Assembly: GCA_030066015.1 (NCBI GenBank)
Contig: JASJCL010000009.1
Span: 18,300 to 82,299 of the forward strand
Origin: Desulfosarcinaceae bacterium
Lineage (GTDB): Bacteria > Desulfobacterota > Desulfobacteria > Desulfobacterales > Desulfosarcinaceae
DNA: 64,000 nt
Reading direction: 5' to 3'
Made by a program: the position numbers and the translations under genes. The notes below the pieces were generated by a model, which was not told the origin of the DNA, did not search any database, and worked only from the letters and a program-made list of their open reading frames with translations. Shown one piece after another: positions 1 through 8,186 of this stretch. Numbering within the stretch: the first letter of the stretch is position 1; each line of letters begins with the position of its first letter.

Positions 1-1074
1 CCGGATGCCCTGGGCCAACGGTTCGAGAAAATTCTGTCCGCCCAAGGGCACCAAGCTGCCGCCCACATAGGCGCCCCGAGCCAGTGCGTAGGCGGCGCCC
101 AGTTCGCCGAAGGTGTCCCACAGCAAAATGCCGCCGCTGTTGAGAACCACATCTGCGCCATTGGCCTTGGATCTTAGGATCCAGGGTAGAGATCGCCGCT
201 TGAGGTGTCGCTGCCAGCTCCCCAAGCGCTCCATGTGGCGCGGAAAGAGCGCCAGGATCGCGGTCGGGTGACGCCGATGGAGGGCGCTGATCAGTTCCGC
301 CACCTGGGCTTCCTCGGCCCTGCGCACCGAGCCCAACACCACCAGGGGATGGTGGGCGCTCACCAATTGCCTCAGTTCCGGCGAGGGCTCTGACGCGGTG
401 GTGTTCACACGGTCGAATTTGATGTTGGGCATGGTGGTCACCCCGGCGGAACCGAAGACACTGGCGAATCGCCGGGCATCATCGGCGGACAGCGCCATGA
501 CGACTTCGGGACGCAGGGCGCGCCAAAGGCTCGGACGCAGCCGGTAGTGCCGTTGGCTGCGGGGGCCCATGCGGGCGTTGATCACCGCCAGTGGGATGCG
601 GGCTGATTTGAGCGCGCCCATGAAGCCCGGCCACAGCTCGGTTTCCAGCAAGACGGCCAGTCGCGGCCGCACTTGGGCCACCGCGCGTCGCATGAGCGCG
701 GGACGGTCGAAGGGCAGGTAACGCACCGTCATCCGCAGCGGCGCGTTGCGCTTGTCTTGGATTTGCGCCTGCTGCATCAGGATGTCGTATCCCTGGCGGG
801 TCTGGGTGGTGACCAGCAAACGGGTGGGGCGGCTTAGGTGCAGGGCGCTCGCAAGAGAAACCGCCAGAAAAGCCTCGCCAGCGGATGCCGCCTGCCACCA
901 GAGATGGGCCGGTGGCAGGGCGGCGGCAGCGCTCAGGCAGCGCTGGTCATAGCCAACCGCCAGCCGGCGCTGGAACTTGAGCAGTGGAATCAGGAGCCGC
1001 CACAAACGATCGTACCAGCGCAGAAGGCGCCGGTCGGCAGGACGCAGTTCGGTGGCTGATCGCGAAGGGTTCAT
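1..1074 (-). CDS. waaA: 3-deoxy-D-manno-octulosonic acid (Kdo) transferase, 3' end cut by window edge
   Basis: Transfers Kdo from CMP-Kdo to lipid A precursor at the inner membrane, the first step of LPS core synthesis. The frame is open from the ATG at 1074 to base 1, giving 358 codons without a stop, so the C-terminus lies outside the window. The N-terminal half has the family's SAGE motif with the presumed catalytic glutamate (residues about 66-69) and a LLETELWPG stretch. Near the cut end is the YVGGSLVPLGGQNFLEP block typical of the GT-B donor site. The N-terminal 40 residues include a hydrophobic segment after a basic start, as in other WaaA proteins. It follows the PBP-like gene by 11 bp on the same strand, so the two are probably co-transcribed. 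Family assignment is firm. Confidence 0.93.
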   Translation of the reverse strand, partial: MNPSRSATELRPADRRLLRWYDRLWRLLIPLLKFQRRLAVGYDQRCLSAAAALPPAHLWWQAASAGEAFLAVSLASALHLSRPTRLLVTTQTRQGYDILMQQAQIQDKRNAPLRMTVRYLPFDRPALMRRAVAQVRPRLAVLLETELWPGFMGALKSARIPLAVINARMGPRSQRHYRLRPSLWRALRPEVVMALSADDARRFASVFGSAGVTTMPNIKFDRVNTTASEPSPELRQLVSAHHPLVVLGSVRRAEEAQVAELISALHRRHPTAILALFPRHMERLGSWQRHLKRRSLPWILRSKANGADVVLNSGGILLWDTFGELGAAYALARGAYVGGSLVPLGGQNFLEPLAQGIR

Positions 1075-1085
1075 GGCCGCCGGCC

Positions 1086-2567
1086 TCAGGATGCGCTCTT
1101 CTGGTCGCCGGCCTTCTCCTTTCTGGCGAAGTGTTCTTCGAAGTAGTGTCGGAAGGCGATGCGGGCGTATTCGCCTGCCCGTCTACCGATGAACTCCTCA
1201 TGGGCGACGACGACGGCCACGGCCAGGCTGGCCGCTCCACCCTTTTCATGGGCGTAGCCGGCGAACCAGTCGAAACGGGCATCGTGGGCCCGGTTGAAGA
1301 TGGAGCCGGTCTTGCCGCCGATGACGAGCTTGGACAGCACCTTGTCGCGGCGTTGGTTGCGGAAAACCTTGCGCCCGGTTCCCGATCGGATGGTGGTTTC
1401 CATGAGGCGGCTGAGGGTGGCCACGGTGTCGGGACCCATGACCTGGGCCCAAATGCGGGGCTCGCTGCGGTAGACGAGGGCTTGCTTTTCGTTGCGCACG
1501 GCCTCGATGAGGGTGGGTTCGATCATCTGCCCGTCGTTGACCATGGCGCCGGCGATGACGGCGGCGTGCAGCGGCGAGATCGTCGTCTCGCGGTTGAAGC
1601 CACTGGCCAGCTCGGCCCACCGATAGGGGACCTCGCTACTGGTGTACTGGCTGGGGGGCAGGGGCAGCTCAAAGGGCATGGGACTATTGAATCCCATGCT
1701 TTCGGCGTATCTGGTAAGGGCTTCCCCCTTGAGATAAAGGGCCCCGATTTTGCCGAATACGGGGTTGACCGACTTGGCAAAGGCGTTCTGGAAGGAGATT
1801 CGGTTGGTGTACTTGTTGTCGGTCTCCTTGAGCTGCTTTTTATAGAGGGTGTGGGCGTAGCCGTTGTACTTCAGAACAGTGCCGGCCCGGTAGCCCATCT
1901 TCTCGGCGGCGGCGACGGCACTGACGATCTTAAAGAGGCTGGCGGCGGGGTAGGCATCGCTGAGGCAGGGGTCGAGGGGCGCTTCGCTCTTGTCGAAGCT
2001 GGCCATGGTCACCACCCGGCCGCTGTGCGGCTCCAGGGCCACGATACCGATGTGACGGGAGTTCTTGCGGTCCATACTCTCTAGCAGACGCTTTTGGAGC
2101 GCGATATCCAGGTGGGTCTCGGCATAGTAGGGTTTGCCGTCGACCTTGAAGAAGACCATGCGGCGGTTGAGGTTGGTGAAGTTTACCGTGCCCATGATGG
2201 GCTGCAGCTCCATCTTGGTAAGGGTGCCCTCGGTCGCGATGGGGCGCGACGGTGGTGGGGCCGAGGTTGGCGGTGGCGATTTCTCGGTGGTGGCGTTCGG
2301 TGTCGCGGCCGCGCTTTCGACGGGAGCGGGTGGCGCCGCAGGCGCTGTGGCCACCGCCTTGGAGGAGTGGGAGGCTTGGCAACCGGATCCCGCCAGTCCG
2401 GTGAGCAGGCCGTAGGCGCTGGCTGTGATGACGGCCGCGACGGCCCCCAGGCGCAGGCAAATGTTCATGAAGCGGCTGCGGGCGCGGCGGCGCTGCAGTG
2501 TCGTCTGGTACTCCCGCCAGGAGGGGCGCAGGGAGCGCATCGCCGGCTTCTTTGATGAGTAGCGCAT
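1086..2567 (-). CDS. Penicillin-binding transpeptidase-domain protein (single-pass membrane)
   Basis: Putative DD-transpeptidase acting on peptidoglycan in the periplasm. All three serine-acyltransferase motifs are visible in 493 residues: SLFK at 210-213 (catalytic serine and lysine), SVN at 266-268 and KTGS at 419-422. The N-terminus is basic, then one hydrophobic segment at about 38-60 acts as signal anchor, followed by a Pro/Ala/Ser-rich linker at 65-110. There is no glycosyltransferase domain and no obvious PBP dimerisation domain, so it is shorter than class A or B PBPs. I cannot tell which septal or side-wall role it has. The start used here has no clear ribosome site; ATG codons at residues 10 and 34 are alternatives. 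It sits directly upstream of waaA. Confidence 0.85.
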   Translation of the reverse strand: MRYSSKKPAMRSLRPSWREYQTTLQRRRARSRFMNICLRLGAVAAVITASAYGLLTGLAGSGCQASHSSKAVATAPAAPPAPVESAAATPNATTEKSPPPTSAPPPSRPIATEGTLTKMELQPIMGTVNFTNLNRRMVFFKVDGKPYYAETHLDIALQKRLLESMDRKNSRHIGIVALEPHSGRVVTMASFDKSEAPLDPCLSDAYPAASLFKIVSAVAAAEKMGYRAGTVLKYNGYAHTLYKKQLKETDNKYTNRISFQNAFAKSVNPVFGKIGALYLKGEALTRYAESMGFNSPMPFELPLPPSQYTSSEVPYRWAELASGFNRETTISPLHAAVIAGAMVNDGQMIEPTLIEAVRNEKQALVYRSEPRIWAQVMGPDTVATLSRLMETTIRSGTGRKVFRNQRRDKVLSKLVIGGKTGSIFNRAHDARFDWFAGYAHEKGGAASLAVAVVVAHEEFIGRRAGEYARIAFRHYFEEHFARKEKAGDQKSAS

Positions 2568-2703
2568 AGATATAGTTATAGTGGAACCAACGCCCCAATG
2601 GGATGGCGGCGCTATAAATCCTCGGTGGCAGTCCTCTGAGAGGAGGGGCCGGTTACGGGCCGCCCAGCCGTCAACAGATCGACGCCGTTACGTCCGGCGG
2701 CCC

Positions 2704-4626
2704 CTAACTGACGGGCGTGCCCGATGCCATGGGCGTGTCCAGGCAGATGATGGACAAACCGTCGCTATCGCTCGCTGCAAGGAGCATGCCCTTAGACAAG
2801 ACCCCCATCAATTTGGCTGGTTTCAGGTTGGCCACGATCACCACCTGTTTTCCTATCAAATCGTCTGGGGCATAGCTGCCGGCGATACCGGAGACAATGG
2901 TGCGGGTCTCGCCCCCCATCTCGACGGTCAGCTGCAGCAATTTCTTGGCCCTGGGAATCGTCTCCGCCTTGGTGATGGTCCCTACCCGAAGGTCGATCTT
3001 GGCGAAGGTGTCGATGGTGATTTCCTCTTTGAGTGCAGGGGTCAATCCGCTGGTGCTTTGCACTGCCGCCGGTGCTGTCCGCTGCAGCTCCACGCGGGGG
3101 AAAAGGGTAATGGTTTTGGGCAGCTGGATGCCGGGTAGCAGCCCCTTCCAGGATTTCAGGGTGTCGAGTTTGAAGAAGGCCGCTTCAGGATCCTGGCCCA
3201 GGTGGCGCTGCATGGTTTTGGCCGTGTCGGGCATCACCGGGTAGATCAGACCGGAGATGATGCGCAGCCCTTCCAGAAGATTGTACAGGACCACCCGCAG
3301 CTGCTCGTTGGTGGCCTTGCTCTTGGCCAACACCCAGGGCGTGGTGAGGTCGATATACTTGTTGAGATGACCGATGAGGTCCCAAATCTCCAGGAGGGCC
3401 TTGTGGAAGGCGAAAACCTCCATATGGCCGCTGTAGGCCGCGATCGTCTCCATGACCTTGCCCTTGAGATCCAGCGAGGCGAACTCCGCTTCGGCCGCAC
3501 TATCGAGGGCGGGGATCTCGCCCTTGAAATATTTATGCACCATGGTCACCACGCGAGAGAAGAGGTTGCCCAGGTCGTTCGCCAGATCGGCGTTGATGCG
3601 GTTGACGAGACCCTCTTCGCTGAAGCTTGAATCGAGGCCGAAAACCATATCGCGCATGAGGAAAAAGCGGAAGGCGTCCAAGCCATAGACGTTCTTCAGC
3701 TTCAGCGGCTCGATGACGTTGCCCAGACTTTTCGACATCTTGCTCTCGTCAACGTTCCAGTAGCCATGGACATTGAGATGCTGATAGAGCGGTATGCCGG
3801 CCGCCTTGAGCATGATGGGCCAGTAGATGCCGTGCGGCTTGAGGATATCCTTGGCGACGATGTGCTGGGCAACCGGCCAGTAGGTCTTGAAGGCCTCACC
3901 ATCTGGATAGCCCAGCGCAGAGACGTAGTTGAGCAGCGCATCGAACCAGACATAGGTGACGTACTCGCCGTCGAAGGGCAGGCTGATGCCCCACTGGAGA
4001 CGGGATTTGGGGCGTGAGATGCATAGATCCTCAAGCGGCTCGCGGAGAAAGGCGAGTACTTCATTGCGATAGCGCTCTGGGCGAATGAAGTCGGCGTTGG
4101 TCTGGATGTGATCGATGAGCCATTGCTGATATTTGCTCATCTTGAAGAAGTAGTTGGATTCCTTGATCGTTTCGGGGGTGGTTTCATGGTCGGGACATCT
4201 CCCCTCCACCAGCTCCCTTTCGGTGTAGAAGCGTTCGCAGCCGAAGCAGTAAAGCCCCTCGTACTCACTGAAGTAGATGTCACCGTTGTCGTAGATCCGC
4301 TGCAGGATCTGCTGGACCAACTCCATGTGCGCCTTGTCGGTGGTTCGAATGAACTGATTGTTGGCGATGTTCAACTCCGGCCACAACTCGCGAAACAGCG
4401 CACTGATGCGGTCAACGTAGGCCCGTGGGCTGAGACCCTCCTGCTGGGCGGCGCGCACAATTTTATCGCCATGTTCGTCGGTTCCCGTCAGGAACCAGGT
4501 GGTATCGGTGCGCATGCGGTGATAGCGGGAGATGACGTCGGCGGTGATGGTGGTATAGGCATGTCCCAGATGGGGCCGTGCATTGACGTAGTAAATGGGC
4601 GTGGTGACGTAGAATGGCTGTTCCAT
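2704..4626 (-). CDS. metG: Methionyl-tRNA synthetase with C-terminal tRNA-binding domain
   Basis: Charges tRNA-Met with methionine in the cytoplasm. The class I signatures are intact: HLGH at residues 19-22 and KMSKS at 296-300. A zinc-knuckle pattern (C127, C130, C144, H147) lies in the connective peptide. Residues from about 540 to the end form an EMAP-II/Trbp111-type OB-fold (FAKIDLRVGTI onward), the dimerising tRNA-binding appendage. I chose the ATG at 4626 because AGGAG precedes it by about 7 bases and the protein then starts at the conserved FYVTTPIYYVN strand. An in-frame upstream extension to 4752 has no similarity to the family. Product length is 640 residues. It follows the ricT-like gene on the same strand with a 134 bp gap. 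Confidence 0.97.
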   Translation of the reverse strand: MEQPFYVTTPIYYVNARPHLGHAYTTITADVISRYHRMRTDTTWFLTGTDEHGDKIVRAAQQEGLSPRAYVDRISALFRELWPELNIANNQFIRTTDKAHMELVQQILQRIYDNGDIYFSEYEGLYCFGCERFYTERELVEGRCPDHETTPETIKESNYFFKMSKYQQWLIDHIQTNADFIRPERYRNEVLAFLREPLEDLCISRPKSRLQWGISLPFDGEYVTYVWFDALLNYVSALGYPDGEAFKTYWPVAQHIVAKDILKPHGIYWPIMLKAAGIPLYQHLNVHGYWNVDESKMSKSLGNVIEPLKLKNVYGLDAFRFFLMRDMVFGLDSSFSEEGLVNRINADLANDLGNLFSRVVTMVHKYFKGEIPALDSAAEAEFASLDLKGKVMETIAAYSGHMEVFAFHKALLEIWDLIGHLNKYIDLTTPWVLAKSKATNEQLRVVLYNLLEGLRIISGLIYPVMPDTAKTMQRHLGQDPEAAFFKLDTLKSWKGLLPGIQLPKTITLFPRVELQRTAPAAVQSTSGLTPALKEEITIDTFAKIDLRVGTITKAETIPRAKKLLQLTVEMGGETRTIVSGIAGSYAPDDLIGKQVVIVANLKPAKLMGVLSKGMLLAASDSDGLSIICLDTPMASGTPVS

Positions 4627-4760
4627 GGAATGGCTCCTGTGACGGCTCCCGACGGCCGCTGAGGGCGAGGCGTCGATCCGAATTAAGGGCTGAGCGGCAA
4701 AGTCGATCTGAACTACGCCAACCCATGCGAATGGGACTCTGCTATTTGGCATCCAGGGCG

Positions 4761-5753
4761 CTATCCCTGGGCGTTCTCCTCGTGGGCGCCGGACGCCTGC
4801 GGACGCCCTTTCGGCCCCCGGCGATTTTCCTGACCCCGCATCTCTGCACCGCGTTTGGCCGATTTCCGCCGATGGCCCTTCGATCGTTGGCCGCGACGAC
4901 TACGCTCCGATTTGGTCGACGATCTCTCTTCTCCGGAACGATCCTGCGGTGAGGGGCCGCGGATCACCTGATCAGGCCCCATGTCGACCTCTTTGCCCTC
5001 CTCGGTGCGGATGGTAAACTGGCGGGCAAGGGGATTGTGACGGATCACCTTGCCGCGGCCCACCTCGGTGTTGACCATCTTGCCGAGCTTGGGAAACCCT
5101 TTTTTCTGATGGATGTAGGTCTCGTTCTCATAGGTCAGACAGCACATCAGGCGGCCGCACTGCCCCGAAATTTTGGTGGGGTTGAGGGATAGGCCCTGCT
5201 CTTTGGCCATGCGGATCGAAACCGGCTCGAATTTGTTGAGAAAAGAGCTGCAGCACAACTCCCGGCCGCAGCGTCCCAGGCCGCCGCACATTTTGGCCTG
5301 ATTGCGGATGCCCACCTGACGCATCTCGATGCGCACACGAAACTCTTTCACGAGGATTTTGACCAGCTGACGGAAGTCGACCCGTCCATCGGCGGTGAAG
5401 AAGAAGGTCAGGCGGCTGGTGTCGAAGGTGCTCTCTACCGAGAATAGGTTCATCTGTAACTTGAGGCGCTTGATCGCCTCCAGGCAATAGGCGTGGGCAC
5501 GTTCCTCCAGGGTGGCATTTTGCGCCCGCTGAGCGAAATCCTTCTCAGTGGCCAGGCGGAACACCTTTTTAAGGGCCTGTTTGCCCTCTTTCTTGGAGGG
5601 CATCGGCTCCGGAGCGACCGCCACGACGCCGAAGCCCAGCCCCTTTTCTGTCTCCACAATGACGGGATCATCCACCTTCAGCACGAATGCCCCGCTGTCA
5701 AAATCGTATATTTTACCGCCCGTCTTGAAACGAACGCCGACTATTTTGCTCAT
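4761..5753 (-). CDS. ricT: PSP1-domain protein, RicT/YaaT-like
   Basis: Member of the PSP1 family. In Bacillus, RicT (YaaT) works with RicA and RicF in an Fe-S-containing complex affecting RNA processing; the role in diderms is not established. Residues 1-230 match the family, with the cysteine set expected for cluster binding: C156, C162, C167, C168, C199, C204 and C205. The last 75 residues or so are low-complexity and strongly basic (Arg, Lys, Ser, Gly), which suggests nucleic-acid contact. Total length is 330, longer than the Bacillus protein because of this tail. The gene lies between holB and metG, a recurrent bacterial neighbourhood. The family call is firm; function is transferred by homology only. 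Confidence 0.9.
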   Translation of the reverse strand: MSKIVGVRFKTGGKIYDFDSGAFVLKVDDPVIVETEKGLGFGVVAVAPEPMPSKKEGKQALKKVFRLATEKDFAQRAQNATLEERAHAYCLEAIKRLKLQMNLFSVESTFDTSRLTFFFTADGRVDFRQLVKILVKEFRVRIEMRQVGIRNQAKMCGGLGRCGRELCCSSFLNKFEPVSIRMAKEQGLSLNPTKISGQCGRLMCCLTYENETYIHQKKGFPKLGKMVNTEVGRGKVIRHNPLARQFTIRTEEGKEVDMGPDQVIRGPSPQDRSGEERSSTKSERSRRGQRSKGHRRKSAKRGAEMRGQENRRGPKGRPQASGAHEENAQG

Positions 5754-5800
5754 GATCTTTATTCCTTACACCTCGATGCGGCCACAAACGCGATACACCC

Positions 5801-6835
5801 CTAAAGCGACCGCAGTGGTGTCGCCGGCAGGAGACCGTTGAGGCGCAACACCAGCGTTTCGATGCACAGTCGCCGATTGGCGTTGCCTCTGAGGGCGCGC
5901 TGAGCCGCTTCCACGGCGTCGTACCTGGCAACCAACTCCCTCTCCGTCAGCGCCAACTTTTCCGCTGCCAGGTTGGCCATCAGGTCTTGATGCAACACCT
6001 TGTCCGGGGCGTGTTGGATCACCGCCAGGTCCCGCAACCAACTCTTGATCAACTCCAGGCTATCTTCCAGATGCGACTTGGCCTTTACCAATTGCTCTGC
6101 GAAGGCGAGTAGCCGGCCGACGGCGGCACCACCCGCCGCCGCGGGCTCCAGAAGACCGATCCCCGCCAATACCCAGTGTCGACGATCCGCCCAATCACCG
6201 GTAGCCATGGCGGCTGCTCTTGAATAGCTACCTCTGGCCATGGCGGCTATTGTGGCGGCGAGGGCCGGGTCGATATCTTTGCGGGCCGTGAGAAGGGCTG
6301 CGATGGTTTCCTGTCGAAGCGGATTGAAGCGCACCCGCCGGCAGCGCGAGACGATGGTCGGCAGGAGATCTGATGTCTGGGGAGCTGTTAAAATGAGGAT
6401 CGTGCCCTCGGGGGGCTCCTCCAGGATCTTCAGCAGGGCGTTCCCCGCTTCGGGATTGAGGCTTTGCGCACCTTGCAGGATGGCCAAACGGGTTCCCGCC
6501 TCATAGGGTTTTAATGCCAGAGTGTCGCATAGGGCGCGAATTTGGTCAATGCGCATAAACGCACCGCGGGGCGCCAGGTGGAGGATATCGGGATGGTGCC
6601 CCGCCACGATGCGCCGGCAGTTGCGACATGCCCCGCAGGGCAGCTGGTGCACCTCTTGGTCCGCTCTTCGGTCGCAATTCACTGCCATGGCAAACCGCCG
6701 GGCGGCCGTGCCTTTACCAATGCCGTCAATGCCGGTGAAGAGCATGGCTTGGGGAATGGCACGCCGCCTCAGAAGGTTCAGAAGACCGGTGATGGCGGTT
6801 TCCTGGTCACGGATGTCGGTTAAAGCACTTGGCAT
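5801..6835 (-). CDS. holB: DNA polymerase III delta-prime subunit
   Basis: Clamp-loader subunit of the replicative polymerase. The AAA+ Walker A region GIDGIGKGT is followed by a four-cysteine zinc module (one Cys, then CGACRNC) and by LLKILEEPP and the SRC motif (IVSRCRRV), both hallmarks of DnaX/HolB clamp-loader ATPases. Length is 344 residues from the ATG at 6835, chosen because the family starts here (MPSALTDIRDQETAI resembles the usual FSDIIGQ opening). GTG at 6910 and ATG at 6871 would add 25 or 12 residues with no family match. No strong ribosome site precedes any of the three, so the start is uncertain. The final gene order holB-ricT-metG is common. Confidence 0.93.
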   Translation of the reverse strand: MPSALTDIRDQETAITGLLNLLRRRAIPQAMLFTGIDGIGKGTAARRFAMAVNCDRRADQEVHQLPCGACRNCRRIVAGHHPDILHLAPRGAFMRIDQIRALCDTLALKPYEAGTRLAILQGAQSLNPEAGNALLKILEEPPEGTILILTAPQTSDLLPTIVSRCRRVRFNPLRQETIAALLTARKDIDPALAATIAAMARGSYSRAAAMATGDWADRRHWVLAGIGLLEPAAAGGAAVGRLLAFAEQLVKAKSHLEDSLELIKSWLRDLAVIQHAPDKVLHQDLMANLAAEKLALTERELVARYDAVEAAQRALRGNANRRLCIETLVLRLNGLLPATPLRSL

Positions 6836-6995
6836 GATATCGGTTCGGCGCCGCCGGTTTCGAGCGGCGCCCATAAAGACAGCAGCCGCTTCCCGATTCG
6901 GGGCGGCCACTGGCGGTGTTGTTCACCAATTCTTGGTGCGAAACTGGTCTTTTGGGAGAGGGGGGTGCCGAAAAGGTCTCTGCATTGAGAGGCTG

Positions 6996-7054
6996 CTCCC
7001 GAGAAGGTCTCTCCCGAGAAGGTCTCTCCCGAGAAGGTCTCTCCCGAGGAGGTC
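6996..7054. repeat. 15-bp tandem repeat, about 3.9 copies
   Basis: The unit GAGAAGGTCTCTCCC occurs three times perfectly at 7001-7015, 7016-7030 and 7031-7045. It is flanked by a partial unit (6996-7000) and a degenerate one (7046-7054). The array lies in the 263-bp gap between the HU-type gene and holB, so it sits in the probable leader of holB. It is a minisatellite, not a CRISPR array: there are no spacers. A minus-strand frame through it would read repeated GETFS pentapeptides, but nothing else supports a gene. Confidence 0.9.
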
Positions 7055-7098
7055 ATTCATCAAAAGCCCTTAAACCGGAAGCTCCCTTTAGCAGAGTA

Positions 7099-7374
7099 TC
7101 AGCGGTCGACACGCTCCTTGAGCTCCTTACCTGATTTGAAAAAGGGCAGCTTTTTGGGTTTGATGGTGACTTTCTCCCCGGTTTTCGGATTGCGCCCTAC
7201 GTAGCTCTTATACTCCTTGACGAAAAAGCTGCACAGGCCCCTGATTTCCACCCGCTCACCCCGCGCCATGGCCTCGGACATGCTATCGAAGAAGATCTGG
7301 ACGACTTTTGCGGCTTCAGCTTTTGAGATGTTGGCCTCGTTCTTCAAGGCGGAGATGAGCTCCAGTTTATTCAT
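7099..7374 (-). CDS. HU/IHF-family DNA-binding protein
   Basis: Small nucleoid protein that bends DNA as a dimer. The 91 residues span the whole family: an N-terminal helical dimer core (MNKLELISALKNEA), the GERVEIRGLCSFFVKEY beta region, and the DNA-binding arm containing RNPKTGEKV. The arm and the IKPKKLPFFKSGKELK end look IHF-like, but subunit identity (HU, IhfA or IhfB) cannot be settled by eye. AAAGGAGG lies 5-7 bases before the ATG, a strong ribosome site. It stands between the NusG paralogue and holB on the same strand. Confidence 0.93.
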   Translation of the reverse strand: MNKLELISALKNEANISKAEAAKVVQIFFDSMSEAMARGERVEIRGLCSFFVKEYKSYVGRNPKTGEKVTIKPKKLPFFKSGKELKERVDR

Positions 7375-7458
7375 TTATCCTCCTTTGCGCGATTGAACTC
7401 GGATCTCCCAGTTGAGCAATCACCCCTCATAACTAAAAGTTTATAAGATGTCAACCAG

Positions 7459-7989
7459 TTATGAAGCTATTGGGGGAAGCTTTTCCACGTCCTGAAGATC
7501 GACTTCTACGGCGGCAAACTGGCCAAGTGCTTCCACCTCGACGATGACGCGATCCTGTCCACGATAGTGGGAAAAGGTGCCGGTGACGCCGGCGAGAGGT
7601 CCATGGATCACGAGGACGCGATCACCCTTCTGGAAACCCGAACCTGTGGTGATGGGGCTTTCAGTGGAGACCATGATTTTCAGGGAGGCGACGGCCTCGT
7701 CGGTGACCGGGACGGGCCCGCTGATGTTGCCGATGAGACGCACGGCCCCCACCGTCTTGAGGATCTCCAGGTGTTCGGTGGGATTGAGGTCGGTGCGCAC
7801 AAAGAGGTAGCCGGGAAACAGCGGCGCATCGATCATCAACTTTCGATCGCGACGCTTACTGGGCACCCGGATTTTGGGCAGGAAGGTTTCGAGGGATTTC
7901 TTGCTGAGACCTTCGTACACCACATTTTCGAAGCGGCTCTTGGTATGGACCACGTACCAGGCTGGCACAAGGATGTCGGGCGAACTCAT
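7459..7989 (-). CDS. NusG-family transcription antiterminator paralogue (RfaH/UpxY/LoaP type)
   Basis: Specialised NusG paralogue that would bind RNA polymerase and suppress pausing or termination on particular operons. Residues 12-110 form the NGN domain (WYVVHTKSRFEN, then LFPGYLFVR), and a KOW motif follows near 125-145 (FQKGDRVLVIHGPLAGVTG). It is 176 residues from the ATG at 7989. The core nusG gene normally sits beside secE and rplK, which is not the case here, so this is a paralogue. An in-frame extension to 8076 has no family match. A TTGACA-type promoter lies upstream. Its targets are not evident; no capsule or polyketide cluster adjoins, although lptD is just upstream. Confidence 0.88.
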   Translation of the reverse strand: MSSPDILVPAWYVVHTKSRFENVVYEGLSKKSLETFLPKIRVPSKRRDRKLMIDAPLFPGYLFVRTDLNPTEHLEILKTVGAVRLIGNISGPVPVTDEAVASLKIMVSTESPITTGSGFQKGDRVLVIHGPLAGVTGTFSHYRGQDRVIVEVEALGQFAAVEVDLQDVEKLPPIAS

Positions 7990-8103
7990 GGGATCTTGGT
8001 TTCCTTCCAGACCTGGGGTTGACCTGCCGAGCGGGTCGTGCCGGCGGACGCTGCGGCAGCGGTCTCCGAATGCCAAGCGAATGCAAGTGGTTCGAACGTT
8101 CTT

Positions 8104-8132
8104 GATAGACCCGATGAAGGCCGTTTTGTCAA
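8104..8132 (-). promoter_or_regulatory. Candidate sigma-70 promoter for the NusG paralogue
   Basis: On the minus strand a perfect TTGACA (8132-8127) is separated by 17 bases from TCTATC (8109-8104). The -35 and spacing are good and the -10 is weak. Transcription would start near 8097, giving a leader of about 108 bases before the ATG at 7989. Confidence 0.45.
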
Positions 8133-8186
8133 TGCTATTCCGTGGCGAAACTTACATCAACACCTGGTGAGGGAGCGGCTACTCCA

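Noticed and set aside
479..898. 139-codon minus-strand frame inside waaA
   Set aside because: Out of frame with the Kdo transferase, whose frame is open from 1074 to the window edge with family motifs.
984..2084. Long plus-strand open frame (366 codons) opposite the PBP-like gene
   Set aside because: Antisense shadow of a GC-rich gene; Gly/Val/Asp-rich composition, no family motifs, while the minus strand has all PBP motifs.
6996..7054. CRISPR-like array
   Set aside because: Repeats are contiguous 15-mers with no spacers and no cas genes nearby.
6820..7056. 78-codon minus-strand frame through the 15-bp repeats, reading GETFS pentapeptides
   Set aside because: Overlaps the start of holB, lacks a ribosome site and has no similarity beyond the repeat; kept only as a remark on the repeat.
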